Under the pieces are notes generated by a model. That model worked only from the letters and a program-made list of their open reading frames with translations, ran no database searches and was not told the DNA's origin. A stretch of DNA of 32,494 nucleotides from Planctomycetota bacterium (lineage in GTDB: Bacteria; Planctomycetota; Phycisphaerae; WQYP01): assembly GCA_021810145.1 (NCBI GenBank), contig JAJZJL010000048.1, positions 1-32,494 on the forward strand. The letters are read 5' to 3'. Numbering within the stretch: position 1 is the first letter of the stretch; each line of letters starts with the position of its first letter. Positions 17,748 through 27,084 of this stretch are shown here, piece by piece. The translations under genes were made by a program, and so were the position numbers.

Positions 17748-18644
17748 GTGACCGCCGCAGTGACTGAAATGAATGCCGTTGCCCCCAAAGACCGCATTGG
17801 TCGTGGTTATCTCGTGGCCGCGGGAATACTGGTGCTGTTAACCATGCTGGTGCAGCACCGGGCCTGGCATGATGTGTTTGCAATTGCCATCAATGATCAG
17901 GATTCCAGCCATATATTGCTCGTGCCATTCCTGACGGCTTGGCTGATATTTGTCCGTCGCCTGCGCTGGCGTGAATGTCGCCTGACGGGCCGCTGGCTTG
18001 GGCCGGTGTTGCTGCTGCTTGGCGCTGCTACCAGCAATTTTGGGGTGGATCATGGTATGGCGGTCTTTTGGCATTTTGGCTCCTTGCTGATGGCCTTTGG
18101 CGCGGCCATCGCCGTGCTCGGCGTGGATATTGTCCGAAAATTTTTTCCAGCGTTTCTGATGCTGATGTTTCTTGTGCCGGTGCCGGCCACGGTCCGGCAG
18201 GCGATATCCGTTCCCCTGGAACATCTGTGTGCCCTGCTTAGTCAACAGATTCTGGAAATCGTGGGAGTAACGGTTTCCCGCGCCGGTAATGTGCTGATTG
18301 TTAATGGTGTAAAAGTGGAAATTGCCGAAGCCTGCGACGGAATGCGTATGGCCATTGCCCTTATGGTGCTTGTGGCCACCTTCACGCTGAGTATTCCGAT
18401 GAATCGTTGGGCCAGAGCTGTTTTTCTGATATTAAGCCCCGTGGTGGCGTTGCTGTGCAATATTATCCGTCTGGTTCCCACGGTGTGGGTCTTTGGCAAG
18501 TATCCGCATACAGCCGCCGAGAATTTTCATAATATTGCCGGCTGGCTTATGTTGCCGATTGCCTTTTTATTGTTCTGGGGTGTTTTGCGACTCTTACGCT
18601 GGGCGTCGGTTCCGGTAGCCCCCTTTGGCCTTGCCTATGATTAA
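17748..18644 (+). CDS. Exosortase (EpsH/XrtA superfamily)
   Basis: Polytopic membrane protein with Cys motif VEIAEACDGMRMAIAL, Arg motif LLCNIIRLVP and His motif ENFHNIAGWLM. Confidence 0.9.
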   Translation: MTAAVTEMNAVAPKDRIGRGYLVAAGILVLLTMLVQHRAWHDVFAIAINDQDSSHILLVPFLTAWLIFVRRLRWRECRLTGRWLGPVLLLLGAATSNFGVDHGMAVFWHFGSLLMAFGAAIAVLGVDIVRKFFPAFLMLMFLVPVPATVRQAISVPLEHLCALLSQQILEIVGVTVSRAGNVLIVNGVKVEIAEACDGMRMAIALMVLVATFTLSIPMNRWARAVFLILSPVVALLCNIIRLVPTVWVFGKYPHTAAENFHNIAGWLMLPIAFLLFWGVLRLLRWASVPVAPFGLAYD

Positions 18645-18672
18645 TCAAGTCAATTGCCCGAAGCGGGTAATG

Positions 18673-18710
18673 GCAAACCGCCATGGGGCTTGACGAGGCG
18701 CCCGGTTTGC
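18673..18710. repeat. Intergenic inverted repeat GCAAACCG-(22 nt)-CGGTTTGC
   Basis: Perfect 8-bp arms at 18673-18680 and 18703-18710 between exosortase and EpsI-like genes. Confidence 0.6.
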
Positions 18711-18930
18711 TCCGTTAGTGAGCCATGGGCATGTGGCACGTTGAGTGCATAGGAAGGCTCAGCAATGCAACAAATTCAAATGTCGTAACGGCACCGAACA
18801 TCGCGCAGCCTGGCGTTTGATCCTTCTCGGCCAACCCATGTTGTTTCACAAAGGACTCGGCACCGGGGGCATTTTCCGCTTTACAAATCGTCGTATTGCA
18901 CCGGCGATAAAACGGTTTCACTGGAATTTT

Positions 18931-19650
18931 ATGGTTTTAAGCAAACGTACAACCTCCTCCCGTTGTTCGGTCTGGTCTACCTGGGCACCCGCGGCGGCCT
19001 GCGTGATATTGCTGGCGGCCATTGAGGCTCGCGCGTATTTTGAAAAGCCTCCCAAGCAGGCGGGAGCGTATCTGGCTCATGTTCAGGCTCTGGCGGAACA
19101 GATGCCGAAGGTATTTGGTCATTGGATTGGCCGTGACGTCCCGTTGCCGCTTTCCGCGGTACATCTGCTGCAACCCAATGTGGATTTATGCCGCAATTTT
19201 ATCAACAGCAAGACCGGTGAACAGGCCACCTTAATGGTCATCGACTGCTCGGATACCCGCAATCTTTCCGGCCACTATCCGCCGAATTGTTATCCCGGCA
19301 ACGGTTGGATACTCGATAAATCAACGGCCAAAACCTGGGTGATTCAGAAAACGCCCATCACGGGCATGGAATACAAATTTCATCGCGGAGCGTTTGATAC
19401 TGAATCGCATATATACGTGGATGATTTCTTTATTATGCCGGACGGAAAATTTCTCGCCACTGAACGGGAATTTCTTCATGATTCCGGAAGTTTCAATGAA
19501 CGCGTTTTTGGGGCCGCGCAGGTGGAATTAACGCTGCCTGGCGACATGCTGCCCGCTGATCGCTTACAGGTATTTCATGATCTGATTGGCGCGAACTGGA
19601 AGCTCATAACTGCGATTTTACATGGGGTGTCCAATGAATCCTCAAAATGA
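18931..19650 (+). CDS. EpsI-like exosortase-associated protein (DUF3485)
   Basis: N-terminal TM then SGHYPPNCYPGNGWILDKS, the EpsI-type H-P-x-x-C-x-P-G-x-G-W region. ATG at 18931 (MVLSKRTT) preferred over the 18745 ORF start. Confidence 0.85.
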   Translation: MVLSKRTTSSRCSVWSTWAPAAACVILLAAIEARAYFEKPPKQAGAYLAHVQALAEQMPKVFGHWIGRDVPLPLSAVHLLQPNVDLCRNFINSKTGEQATLMVIDCSDTRNLSGHYPPNCYPGNGWILDKSTAKTWVIQKTPITGMEYKFHRGAFDTESHIYVDDFFIMPDGKFLATEREFLHDSGSFNERVFGAAQVELTLPGDMLPADRLQVFHDLIGANWKLITAILHGVSNESSK

Positions 19651-22084
19651 CAATATGGATTACGTGCCAACGTCGCTTAGACCGGAAATGGTTCCCGGAC
19701 CCGTCCAGTTCTCCGATTCCGGCGAACCGATGGCCAATCCATTGCTGCTGATCCATCGGCTGCTGATTGGCCGCTACCACTGGGCCATTCTGCTGGGGCT
19801 GGTGCTTGCGACCATCGGCAGTGTGTTAACGTACAAGAGTATCAAGCTGGTTTACACCAGCACGGGACTCGTGCGTATTTTGCCGTATTTGCCCCGCATT
19901 CTGTATACAACATCGCAGAATGAAGCCATGCCCATGTTCAGTGCGTATATAAATTCTCAAACCGCGCTGATCATGAGTTCCCGCACCATTGATCTTGCCA
20001 TGCAGAATCCAAAATGGCAGGCCCTGCACCGTGGAATTGATGCCGCGGCCAAGGCTAAGTTCGCCTCGGAATTAACCGTTACGCATAAGCCTGGCAGTGA
20101 ATTAATTTACGTTGCGTATACCAGCAAAGATCCGGTCGTGGCGCAAATTGGTGCCAATGCGGTGATCGGTGCCTATCGTCAACTCTACAGCCATGGCGAT
20201 TCCGCCACACAGAGTCTGCAGATCAGCGCCCTGCGCGATCGCCAGACGGTTCTGCAGAATGAGTTGCAAAGTGATCAGGATCAGATTGCCACGCTTTCCA
20301 GCCAGTACGGTGCCGACGGTCTCGGGACGGTTTACAACTACAAGCTGGGCTTAATGGATGAACTTGATACCCAATGGCAGGAAGCCCGGATTGCCCTGGC
20401 TAAAGCCGGATCAGGCTCGGGCACCGGCAAAGGAAAAGGCGGTGCAACAAAAGTCGCGAAAGCGCCGCTGGCTCCCGTTTATGACCCGCAAATGGCTCAG
20501 TTTGAATTACAGGCGCTGGCTCTGAAAAAATCAATCAAGGAACTGGAACTTTCCGGCTTAGGCCCCAACAACCATCGCATCATGAACTTGCAATCCAGTT
20601 TGGATGCCCTGCGCGATGAAATGCGAAGTTATCAGGCCAGTTTATCTGGAAAGGGGCCTTCGTTGGCTCCAACCACCCCCGGAGGCCCCATGTCGCTGGC
20701 TTTGCTCAAGGCACGGGAGCACCAGTTGCGCCTTCTGTATGAGTCGGTCAAAGCTCAAACCCTTGATCTCGGTGGCGTATACGCCAAGGTGCAAAACCTC
20801 CAAACCCAAAGCCAGGACTTGCGTCAGCAGCTCAACACCATCAAATCACGCATGGATGCCATTAATATGGAATCCGCCACCGGCGGTCGCATCCGTGTTG
20901 AAAGTACCGGTAATTTTCCGGCTGCTCCAACCACTAAATCCCGCCATCTTCGTCTCGCCGCCGCTGCCGCCGCCGGACTTGGCGGAATAATCGTCGGGTT
21001 CGGTGTGATATTGCTGTGGGGTTTCCTGCACGGCAATCTTCGCTCCGTAGGCGATATGCAGATTACCACATTAAATTCCTATCGGGTTCTCGGGGCAGTT
21101 CCGCAGTTGCCGCCCAATGGCGTGGCCACGCCGCTGGAACTTGCGATTGGCGCACATAGCATTCACCGCATCCGCGGCTTATTGCAGGTTCGCCCCAACA
21201 TGGCCGGCAGTCAGGCTCTGGCCCTTACCAGTCCAACGGCCGGAACCGGAAAAACCAGCATGGTCCTGGCACTTGGAATGTCTTATGCCGCCTCCGGAAT
21301 GAAAACCCTGCTTATTGATGCCGATGTGGTTGGCGGACAATTGACCGATCGCATGGGCATTCTGCGCAGCCAGCGCCTCGGCGATGTGATGGTCAAGCAC
21401 AAAATGATCACACGTGATCAGCTCAAGGAAGCTCTGGCCGCGGCCGCCGAATCCAAGCGGCCGGTAGGCTCCGAATTGCTGAACCTCGGCTACATTGACC
21501 ATGAAATACTTGAGAAGGCCTTACACATGCAGCGTTTAAGCAAGCGCGGCCTGATGGATGCCGTTGCCGGCAAGCCGCTGGATGAATGTGTGGTGCATAC
21601 CAAAATTCAAAATCTGGATGTTCTGCCGCTGGGACGCACCAAGGCCCATCACGGTGCCCGCATGTCCCCGGCATCCATCCGGGCAATGCTGGCTCACGCC
21701 AAGGAACAATATGATATGGTGCTGGTGGATACCGGACCGGTATTGGGTTCTCTGGAATCCGCATTGCTGGCCAGCCAGGCCGACGGGGTTCTGATGGTTG
21801 TGGCCCGTGGTGAAAGCCGCAACCTCTCGGGCCGCGCCGCGGATTATCTGGCTTCGGTTGGAGCGCACCTGGAAGGTGTGGTATTTAACCGTGCCACCGA
21901 TCGCGATATGCAGCGGCAATCGTATAGTACATCGCTGGAAAGCTTTACCAGTACCGCGCCCTCCGCGGATAACGCGCTGGCTATTCAGAATGATACCGAT
22001 CGCCTCAAGCCGATGGTGCCGCTTGGCCCGCTGGCCATGGCGGTTGCGGCCTCATCCACAACACCGGATGAAGAAGAAAAATGA
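19622..22084 (+). CDS. Wzz-type chain-length determinant fused to BY-kinase/ParA-like ATPase, with an apparent MshEN-like insertion
   Basis: N-terminal Wzz-like TM region (LIGRYHWAILLGLVLATIGSVLTY), coiled coil, second TM (AAAAAGLGGIIVGFGVILLWGFLHG); Walker A SPTAGTGKTS, A' KTLLIDADVVGG, B MVLVDTGPV. Overlaps the EpsI-like ORF end; alternative ATG at 19634. Confidence 0.9.
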   Translation: MGCPMNPQNDNMDYVPTSLRPEMVPGPVQFSDSGEPMANPLLLIHRLLIGRYHWAILLGLVLATIGSVLTYKSIKLVYTSTGLVRILPYLPRILYTTSQNEAMPMFSAYINSQTALIMSSRTIDLAMQNPKWQALHRGIDAAAKAKFASELTVTHKPGSELIYVAYTSKDPVVAQIGANAVIGAYRQLYSHGDSATQSLQISALRDRQTVLQNELQSDQDQIATLSSQYGADGLGTVYNYKLGLMDELDTQWQEARIALAKAGSGSGTGKGKGGATKVAKAPLAPVYDPQMAQFELQALALKKSIKELELSGLGPNNHRIMNLQSSLDALRDEMRSYQASLSGKGPSLAPTTPGGPMSLALLKAREHQLRLLYESVKAQTLDLGGVYAKVQNLQTQSQDLRQQLNTIKSRMDAINMESATGGRIRVESTGNFPAAPTTKSRHLRLAAAAAAGLGGIIVGFGVILLWGFLHGNLRSVGDMQITTLNSYRVLGAVPQLPPNGVATPLELAIGAHSIHRIRGLLQVRPNMAGSQALALTSPTAGTGKTSMVLALGMSYAASGMKTLLIDADVVGGQLTDRMGILRSQRLGDVMVKHKMITRDQLKEALAAAAESKRPVGSELLNLGYIDHEILEKALHMQRLSKRGLMDAVAGKPLDECVVHTKIQNLDVLPLGRTKAHHGARMSPASIRAMLAHAKEQYDMVLVDTGPVLGSLESALLASQADGVLMVVARGESRNLSGRAADYLASVGAHLEGVVFNRATDRDMQRQSYSTSLESFTSTAPSADNALAIQNDTDRLKPMVPLGPLAMAVAASSTTPDEEEK

Positions 22085-22875
22085 CCTTCCCGGCGGAGCA
22101 AACTATGCTGGCATCATCTGAGTCCGCGGCTAATGCGCTGAGGGTCTGGGGATATTCCCCATCCGACCTGCATGATCTGTTCTGGCTGTCCAAAGAAGTG
22201 GCCATTGTGCGGCCCGGTTCCAGAGAGCCGATTTCGCCTGATGCCCGGCTGTTTCTGCTGATTCCGGAAGATAAATTATTCCGTCTGCATCTCCGATTTG
22301 TTCTTGATCAGTTGTTCTGGATTCCGCGGGCGATGTATCTCATTGGTCTTCATCCGCCGGCGCGACGTAAATCCGCGCAGAACCCTGAAACAAATATGAT
22401 GCCCCATGATCACAATCCTGAAACGCCAGACGCGATGACCGTTGGGCATTGCCCGTCAGTTACCGAACCAGCCGCCCGCCTGGCGCTTACCGCGCACCGG
22501 CCCATCGCGGACTACTGGCGTACCATCAGCCCAGCGGATAACGTATGGATGTCTTTGCGAAGGCAATATCCGGATTTCGGTTCGATCAAAGTACCCGGAA
22601 TTGCCTATGCCGCCCACGGTTGTCAGGCTATGAATTATCTTCAGGCGTTGACACGGGACTGGCCCGATCCGGAAACGGCTATTGCCGGTATCACCCGTTT
22701 GGCGCATCGCGTGCACGGACCAAAAGGTTTTGATATGTCCATGTTGAAAAATCACACGCGCCCTCTCTGGATCGGCAAGGGCTGTAACGGCGCCGCTGCG
22801 GATCTCACCGCTACGGTACTGCCGGATGTTGTACCCGTCATGATTCCAACTGCTTCCAATATCGGGAGGAAATGA
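22081..22875 (+). CDS. Unknown 264-aa protein in the exosortase operon
   Basis: ATGA overlaps with both the preceding (22081-22084) and following (22872-22875) genes; no family recognised. Confidence 0.75.
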   Translation: MTFPAEQTMLASSESAANALRVWGYSPSDLHDLFWLSKEVAIVRPGSREPISPDARLFLLIPEDKLFRLHLRFVLDQLFWIPRAMYLIGLHPPARRKSAQNPETNMMPHDHNPETPDAMTVGHCPSVTEPAARLALTAHRPIADYWRTISPADNVWMSLRRQYPDFGSIKVPGIAYAAHGCQAMNYLQALTRDWPDPETAIAGITRLAHRVHGPKGFDMSMLKNHTRPLWIGKGCNGAAADLTATVLPDVVPVMIPTASNIGRK

Positions 22876-25800
22876 TGAATTCACGGCAACGCATGAAACG
22901 CCGCCTGCTGATACTCGCGGGTGTTATTCTGGCCCTGGTCGTACTTGGCGGGGCTTTGGTGATATACCGCAAGCACCGCATTCATGAGCATTTCCTGCAG
23001 CTCCGTGCCCAGGGACTGGCGGCTGTAAAGGCCAAAAAATATGAACTGGCGCTGGGGGATCTCGGGGCCTATCTTGGACAGGACCCCACCGATCTGCGCT
23101 CATTGGAAGGTTATGCCGCCGCAAGCCTGAAAGTGCCGCAGCCCGGCGGGAAAAATCTGTATCAGGCGGCCTCCGTTATCAAGCAGATTCTTTATCAAAA
23201 GCCCGACGATCTTTACTATCAGCAGAAACTTGTGAAATTGCTGGCTGAACTGAATTACAATGTGGAATGTGTAGCCTTGGCTCATCAGATACTGGCCAAA
23301 AATCCGGGCAATCTGCCGGCGCTGGAATCGGAAGCGCAAGCCTATGGCCGGTTGCGAAAATTCCGACGCGCTTTTGCCGCCGCCGATAAGGCGTTCCAGT
23401 TGTCGCCGGATCGTATTCAAAACGGCTTTCTCGCCTTGGATATGCTCTATCAGCGGCAGTTGCCGGCCGGAACTCTGACCAACTGGGCGGGAAAATTTCT
23501 GGCCAAGGCACCCGCCAATCCGGTGTATCAGGTGCTTGGAAGTGCCGCCGCCGCTTTGGCCGGTCACCCGGATAACGCCAAACGGCTGGCCCTTAAAGCT
23601 GCGGCCAATGCCAATCTTCCGGACTCGGTTATTCTTCCGCTGGAGCGGCAGCTGGATTCCCTGCGACTTTATACGCAGGCCACGCTGGTGCTCGAACACG
23701 CCGTTCGCCACGGCGCATCAATTCCCGTCCAGGAAGCGTTATGCGAACGACTCTATCAGCAGGGTAATGACGGCGCGGTGCTGAAACTTACGGCGACAAA
23801 ATCCACCGGCCATCCTCTGCTTCTGGCGTACCGGGCGCGATCGTTGCTGCGCCTGGATCATCCGCGCCGCGCGGCCCGGATTATGCAATTGCTCAAGGCC
23901 ATTAAATCGCCGGTTGCCGGCCAATGGTATGCCGTGCTGAATTTGCGGTTACATCCAGACGTGTCTGATCTTGCACGGATGAAAATTCTTCGCACGGCCG
24001 CCTCCACCTTTCCGGGACAGGCTTACTTTGTTGATCTGCTGGGCACCGGTTATCAGCATGTTGGTGAATTGGAACTGGCATTGATTCAATGGCAAAACGC
24101 CGCGCGCCTGGCCCCAACCTGGCCGGAACCCATTTTGCATCTGGCCATGGGGTTGGTGCGGGCCGGGCACCTCAAGGCCGCGCAAATGCTTTTGAAACAT
24201 GCCGCACAATTGGCTCCGGATAACAGGCGGGTACTCATTGATCAGGTGCGTCTGCTGGCCATGACCACTGCCATAAACAAACCTGCTCGTGTGGAAGCTT
24301 TACTGCATGCTATAGAGAATCTGCAGCGGGAAATCCCCGGAAAGCCAGTTCTGTTATCCGAACACATTCGCTGTTTGATGGCCTTGAAACAACCGGCCGC
24401 CGCACGCCAGTTAATCGCCGCCGCCCTGGCTGCCAGGCCGCCTCACAAACTATCGACACTTCTAGGGTTATATGCCGTCAATCGGGTCGGCAAACTGGGC
24501 ATGGGACAAACCATTTTGGCCGCTGCCGCAAAAACCTATGGTCTGCGCCCGCGCATCGCCTTGGCGTATGCGGGTCGATTGCTGCAGGCCAAGCACCCCA
24601 GGCAGGCGTTGACGTATCTGCAATCGCACCGCCGGACAACCGGTGCTTTGGCTCCGCAATGGGATTTGGCCATGGCGGAATTTCTCTCGGCCACAAAAAA
24701 TTCTGCCGCTCCCAAAGCCTGGAAAAAAGCGGCCACCGCCGATCCCACCAACGCCCATGCCCAATGGCTGGCATTGTCCGTGCCGGGCCTGCAATCAGAT
24801 CGCCGATTTATTCTCAGCACCTTTTCCAATCTGCAGGCCATTATCGGCAGCCGCGGTTTTTCCTGGAAAATGGCTAAGGCCGGCTGGCTGATTAATCACA
24901 GTGCCGGAAAAAAGGACCTTCTGGCCGCCCGAAAATTGCTGACGCAAACCATTCGCACCTCACCGGATGTGCTGCTGCCGCACCTGCTGCTGGCGCAAAT
25001 TGACCTGAAAAATTCCGATAAGGTTGACGCGATCAGTCAACTTCAGGTGGCGGCCGCACTGGCTCCGCAAAATGCCGGTGTGGCACTGCAACTCGCTCAG
25101 TTGTATCAAAGTGAAGGCGACAGTGAGCATGCCCGGCAGTATCTTCAACAGGTGGCCAGTTCACCCATTGCGACGCCCGCCCAGCAACGGCAGGCGGCCG
25201 CTTTATTCGTCGCCGATGGGCAAGCCAGCAAGGCAATTGACTTATTGCGACGTTCCCAGGGTGCTGGAAAATCCAACCCCGGTGATAATCTGATCCTTGC
25301 GGAACTCTATCAGCAGGAAGGCGATAGTAAGGCGGCTGCCCAACTGTATGATCAATTGCTGAAAACCCCGAACGCTCCAATTATCGCCGCCGCCAGCCGG
25401 TTTTATGCCCAGCATGGCCAACGTGGCAAAGCGCTGCGGATTCTGGCATTGCTGAAGAATCTGAAACTCACCCCCGGAATCGCCGATGTGATTTACGGTG
25501 ATTATTATGCCGATTCCGGTAAGGCCAAAAAGGCCCTTGCCGCATATCAGGCCGCCGTTGCCGCCGCACCGCGGAATCAAGTCGCCTGGTATCGGCTGCT
25601 GGCTTTGAACATTCGCCTCGGAGAATTTAAAGCGGTAAAGGAGACAATCCAGTCCGCTGTTGCCGCTCTGCCGGATGACAAAACCCTGGCTTTTGTGAAA
25701 GATAATCTCGGAACCATTAACCCGCTTATTAACAATGTAGTACTGCGGCCGCTGGCGGTGGCGCTGTTGGCGGATCCGCCTGTGCCATCCGCACAGAATG

Positions 25801-27023
25801 TGGTACAAATCGTCGGTACTTCCGCGGCAGGTAATCCCAAACTTGTGGAGTTTGCGGCGCAGCTGGCGCAATTGGCCAAGCAGCACCCGCGTTTTGCCGC
25901 ACTGCAGAATGCCGCGGCGCAGTTGTTGATTTCCGCCGGGCATCCCGGTCAGGCTGCCGTTGTGGCGCTTAGTGCGGTGCGAATGTTCCCCACCAGCGTT
26001 ACGCCCGCACGTTTGGCCGCCGTGGCGTTCGCGGCTTCGCACCAATGGTCGCAGGCCTTAAGCGCCGCCCAAACGTGGGCCAGTCGCAGTGCCTCCGACC
26101 CCACTTCCGCGGTTGTGCTGGAATCGGTGGCTTACTTGAATCTCTCTGAACCGCATTCCGCCGTCCGCACGCTGCAACCTTATCTCCATGCCGCGCTGCG
26201 GAACCCGGCGGGTGATCCCGGCGTTATCGCCGCATACCTTCAGGCACAAATTGCATTGCATAATATGGTTGAACTGAAACGTGTGCTGCTGCCCTTGCTG
26301 TCAAAGTCTCCCAATTGGCGGCAATTCGCCATTAACATCGCCAGCCGTGAATTACCTGCGGCAACCGCTGCGCTGTGGCTCCAGCGTGTGGCCGCCGCTA
26401 CACCCGCCGCCGCGCTGACGGAACAACTCCAACTGGCGCAAGGCTATTGGGCCTTGGGCCAGCGAGTCGGTAATAAAACCGATCTTAATCAGGCGGCCGT
26501 TTTACTTTCCAATTTGCTGAAAACCGGGAAGATGTCCCCAACTCAGCGTGGAACCATGCTTTCGGAATTGGCTACCGTGCAACTCTCTGCCGGAGAAACG
26601 CCCCTGGCGGTCACCAATTATCAGAACGCCTTAAAACTCAATGGCCATCTGCCGGTGGCCCAGAATAATCTCGCCATGCTGATGGTTCGGGAGCCTGATG
26701 CTGATTTAACCCAAGCCCGGTCGTTGGCTCAGGCTGCCGTGAAGCTTGCCCCCGATGTCGCCGCCTATTGGGACACCCTGGCTCTGGTTCAATCCCGCAT
26801 CGGTGATACCAAGGCGGCCATAAAGGCCATTAACTCCGCAATAAATCTCGATCAAACGGATCCGGAATGGGATGTGGATCTGGCCCGCATTCTCGTTCAC
26901 GCCGGCGACATGAAGCAGGCTGCGGCAGTACTGCATAAAATTGACCCCCAGAAATTAAATTCTCCGCAAGTTTCACCCAGTGCCAGGCGGCACTATGAAT
27001 CTCTCATGCAGCGGGTCAAATAG
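22872..27023 (+). CDS. Very large TPR-repeat protein with N-terminal TM (exosortase-locus TPR protein, PrsT-like in context)
   Basis: 1383 aa; N-terminal TM RRLLILAGVILALVVLGGALVIYR; many TPR-like helices (e.g. ALGDLGAYLGQDPTDLRSLEGYAAA, AVTNYQNALKLNGHLPVAQNNLAML). Confidence 0.85.
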   Translation: MMNSRQRMKRRLLILAGVILALVVLGGALVIYRKHRIHEHFLQLRAQGLAAVKAKKYELALGDLGAYLGQDPTDLRSLEGYAAASLKVPQPGGKNLYQAASVIKQILYQKPDDLYYQQKLVKLLAELNYNVECVALAHQILAKNPGNLPALESEAQAYGRLRKFRRAFAAADKAFQLSPDRIQNGFLALDMLYQRQLPAGTLTNWAGKFLAKAPANPVYQVLGSAAAALAGHPDNAKRLALKAAANANLPDSVILPLERQLDSLRLYTQATLVLEHAVRHGASIPVQEALCERLYQQGNDGAVLKLTATKSTGHPLLLAYRARSLLRLDHPRRAARIMQLLKAIKSPVAGQWYAVLNLRLHPDVSDLARMKILRTAASTFPGQAYFVDLLGTGYQHVGELELALIQWQNAARLAPTWPEPILHLAMGLVRAGHLKAAQMLLKHAAQLAPDNRRVLIDQVRLLAMTTAINKPARVEALLHAIENLQREIPGKPVLLSEHIRCLMALKQPAAARQLIAAALAARPPHKLSTLLGLYAVNRVGKLGMGQTILAAAAKTYGLRPRIALAYAGRLLQAKHPRQALTYLQSHRRTTGALAPQWDLAMAEFLSATKNSAAPKAWKKAATADPTNAHAQWLALSVPGLQSDRRFILSTFSNLQAIIGSRGFSWKMAKAGWLINHSAGKKDLLAARKLLTQTIRTSPDVLLPHLLLAQIDLKNSDKVDAISQLQVAAALAPQNAGVALQLAQLYQSEGDSEHARQYLQQVASSPIATPAQQRQAAALFVADGQASKAIDLLRRSQGAGKSNPGDNLILAELYQQEGDSKAAAQLYDQLLKTPNAPIIAAASRFYAQHGQRGKALRILALLKNLKLTPGIADVIYGDYYADSGKAKKALAAYQAAVAAAPRNQVAWYRLLALNIRLGEFKAVKETIQSAVAALPDDKTLAFVKDNLGTINPLINNVVLRPLAVALLADPPVPSAQNVVQIVGTSAAGNPKLVEFAAQLAQLAKQHPRFAALQNAAAQLLISAGHPGQAAVVALSAVRMFPTSVTPARLAAVAFAASHQWSQALSAAQTWASRSASDPTSAVVLESVAYLNLSEPHSAVRTLQPYLHAALRNPAGDPGVIAAYLQAQIALHNMVELKRVLLPLLSKSPNWRQFAINIASRELPAATAALWLQRVAAATPAAALTEQLQLAQGYWALGQRVGNKTDLNQAAVLLSNLLKTGKMSPTQRGTMLSELATVQLSAGETPLAVTNYQNALKLNGHLPVAQNNLAMLMVREPDADLTQARSLAQAAVKLAPDVAAYWDTLALVQSRIGDTKAAIKAINSAINLDQTDPEWDVDLARILVHAGDMKQAAAVLHKIDPQKLNSPQVSPSARRHYESLMQRVK

Positions 27024-27027
27024 TATC

Positions 27028-27084
27028 CGCGGTAAAATGCCGGCTCGCAGCAAACGTCCAACAGCGTGCAAACGGCATATGTGG
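27028..27084 (+). repeat. 57-bp direct repeat, copy 1
   Basis: CGCGGTAAAATGCCGGCTCGCAGCAAACGTCCAACAGCGTGCAAACGGCATATGTGG; pairs with 27951-28007 with 4 mismatches. Confidence 0.9.

Noticed and set aside
18660-18720. GEMM riboswitch suggested by GGCAAACC between exosortase and EpsI-like genes
   Set aside because: GGCAAACC is one arm of a simple inverted repeat and no second conserved GEMM core follows.
18745-18930. N-terminal extension of the EpsI-like ORF
   Set aside because: The upstream 62 residues look non-coding (MHRKAQQCNKFKCRNG...); the hydrophobic EpsI-type N-terminus begins after ATG 18931.
24468-24891. Overlapping minus- and plus-frame ORFs inside the TPR gene
   Set aside because: Shadow ORFs of the long 22872-27023 coding region.
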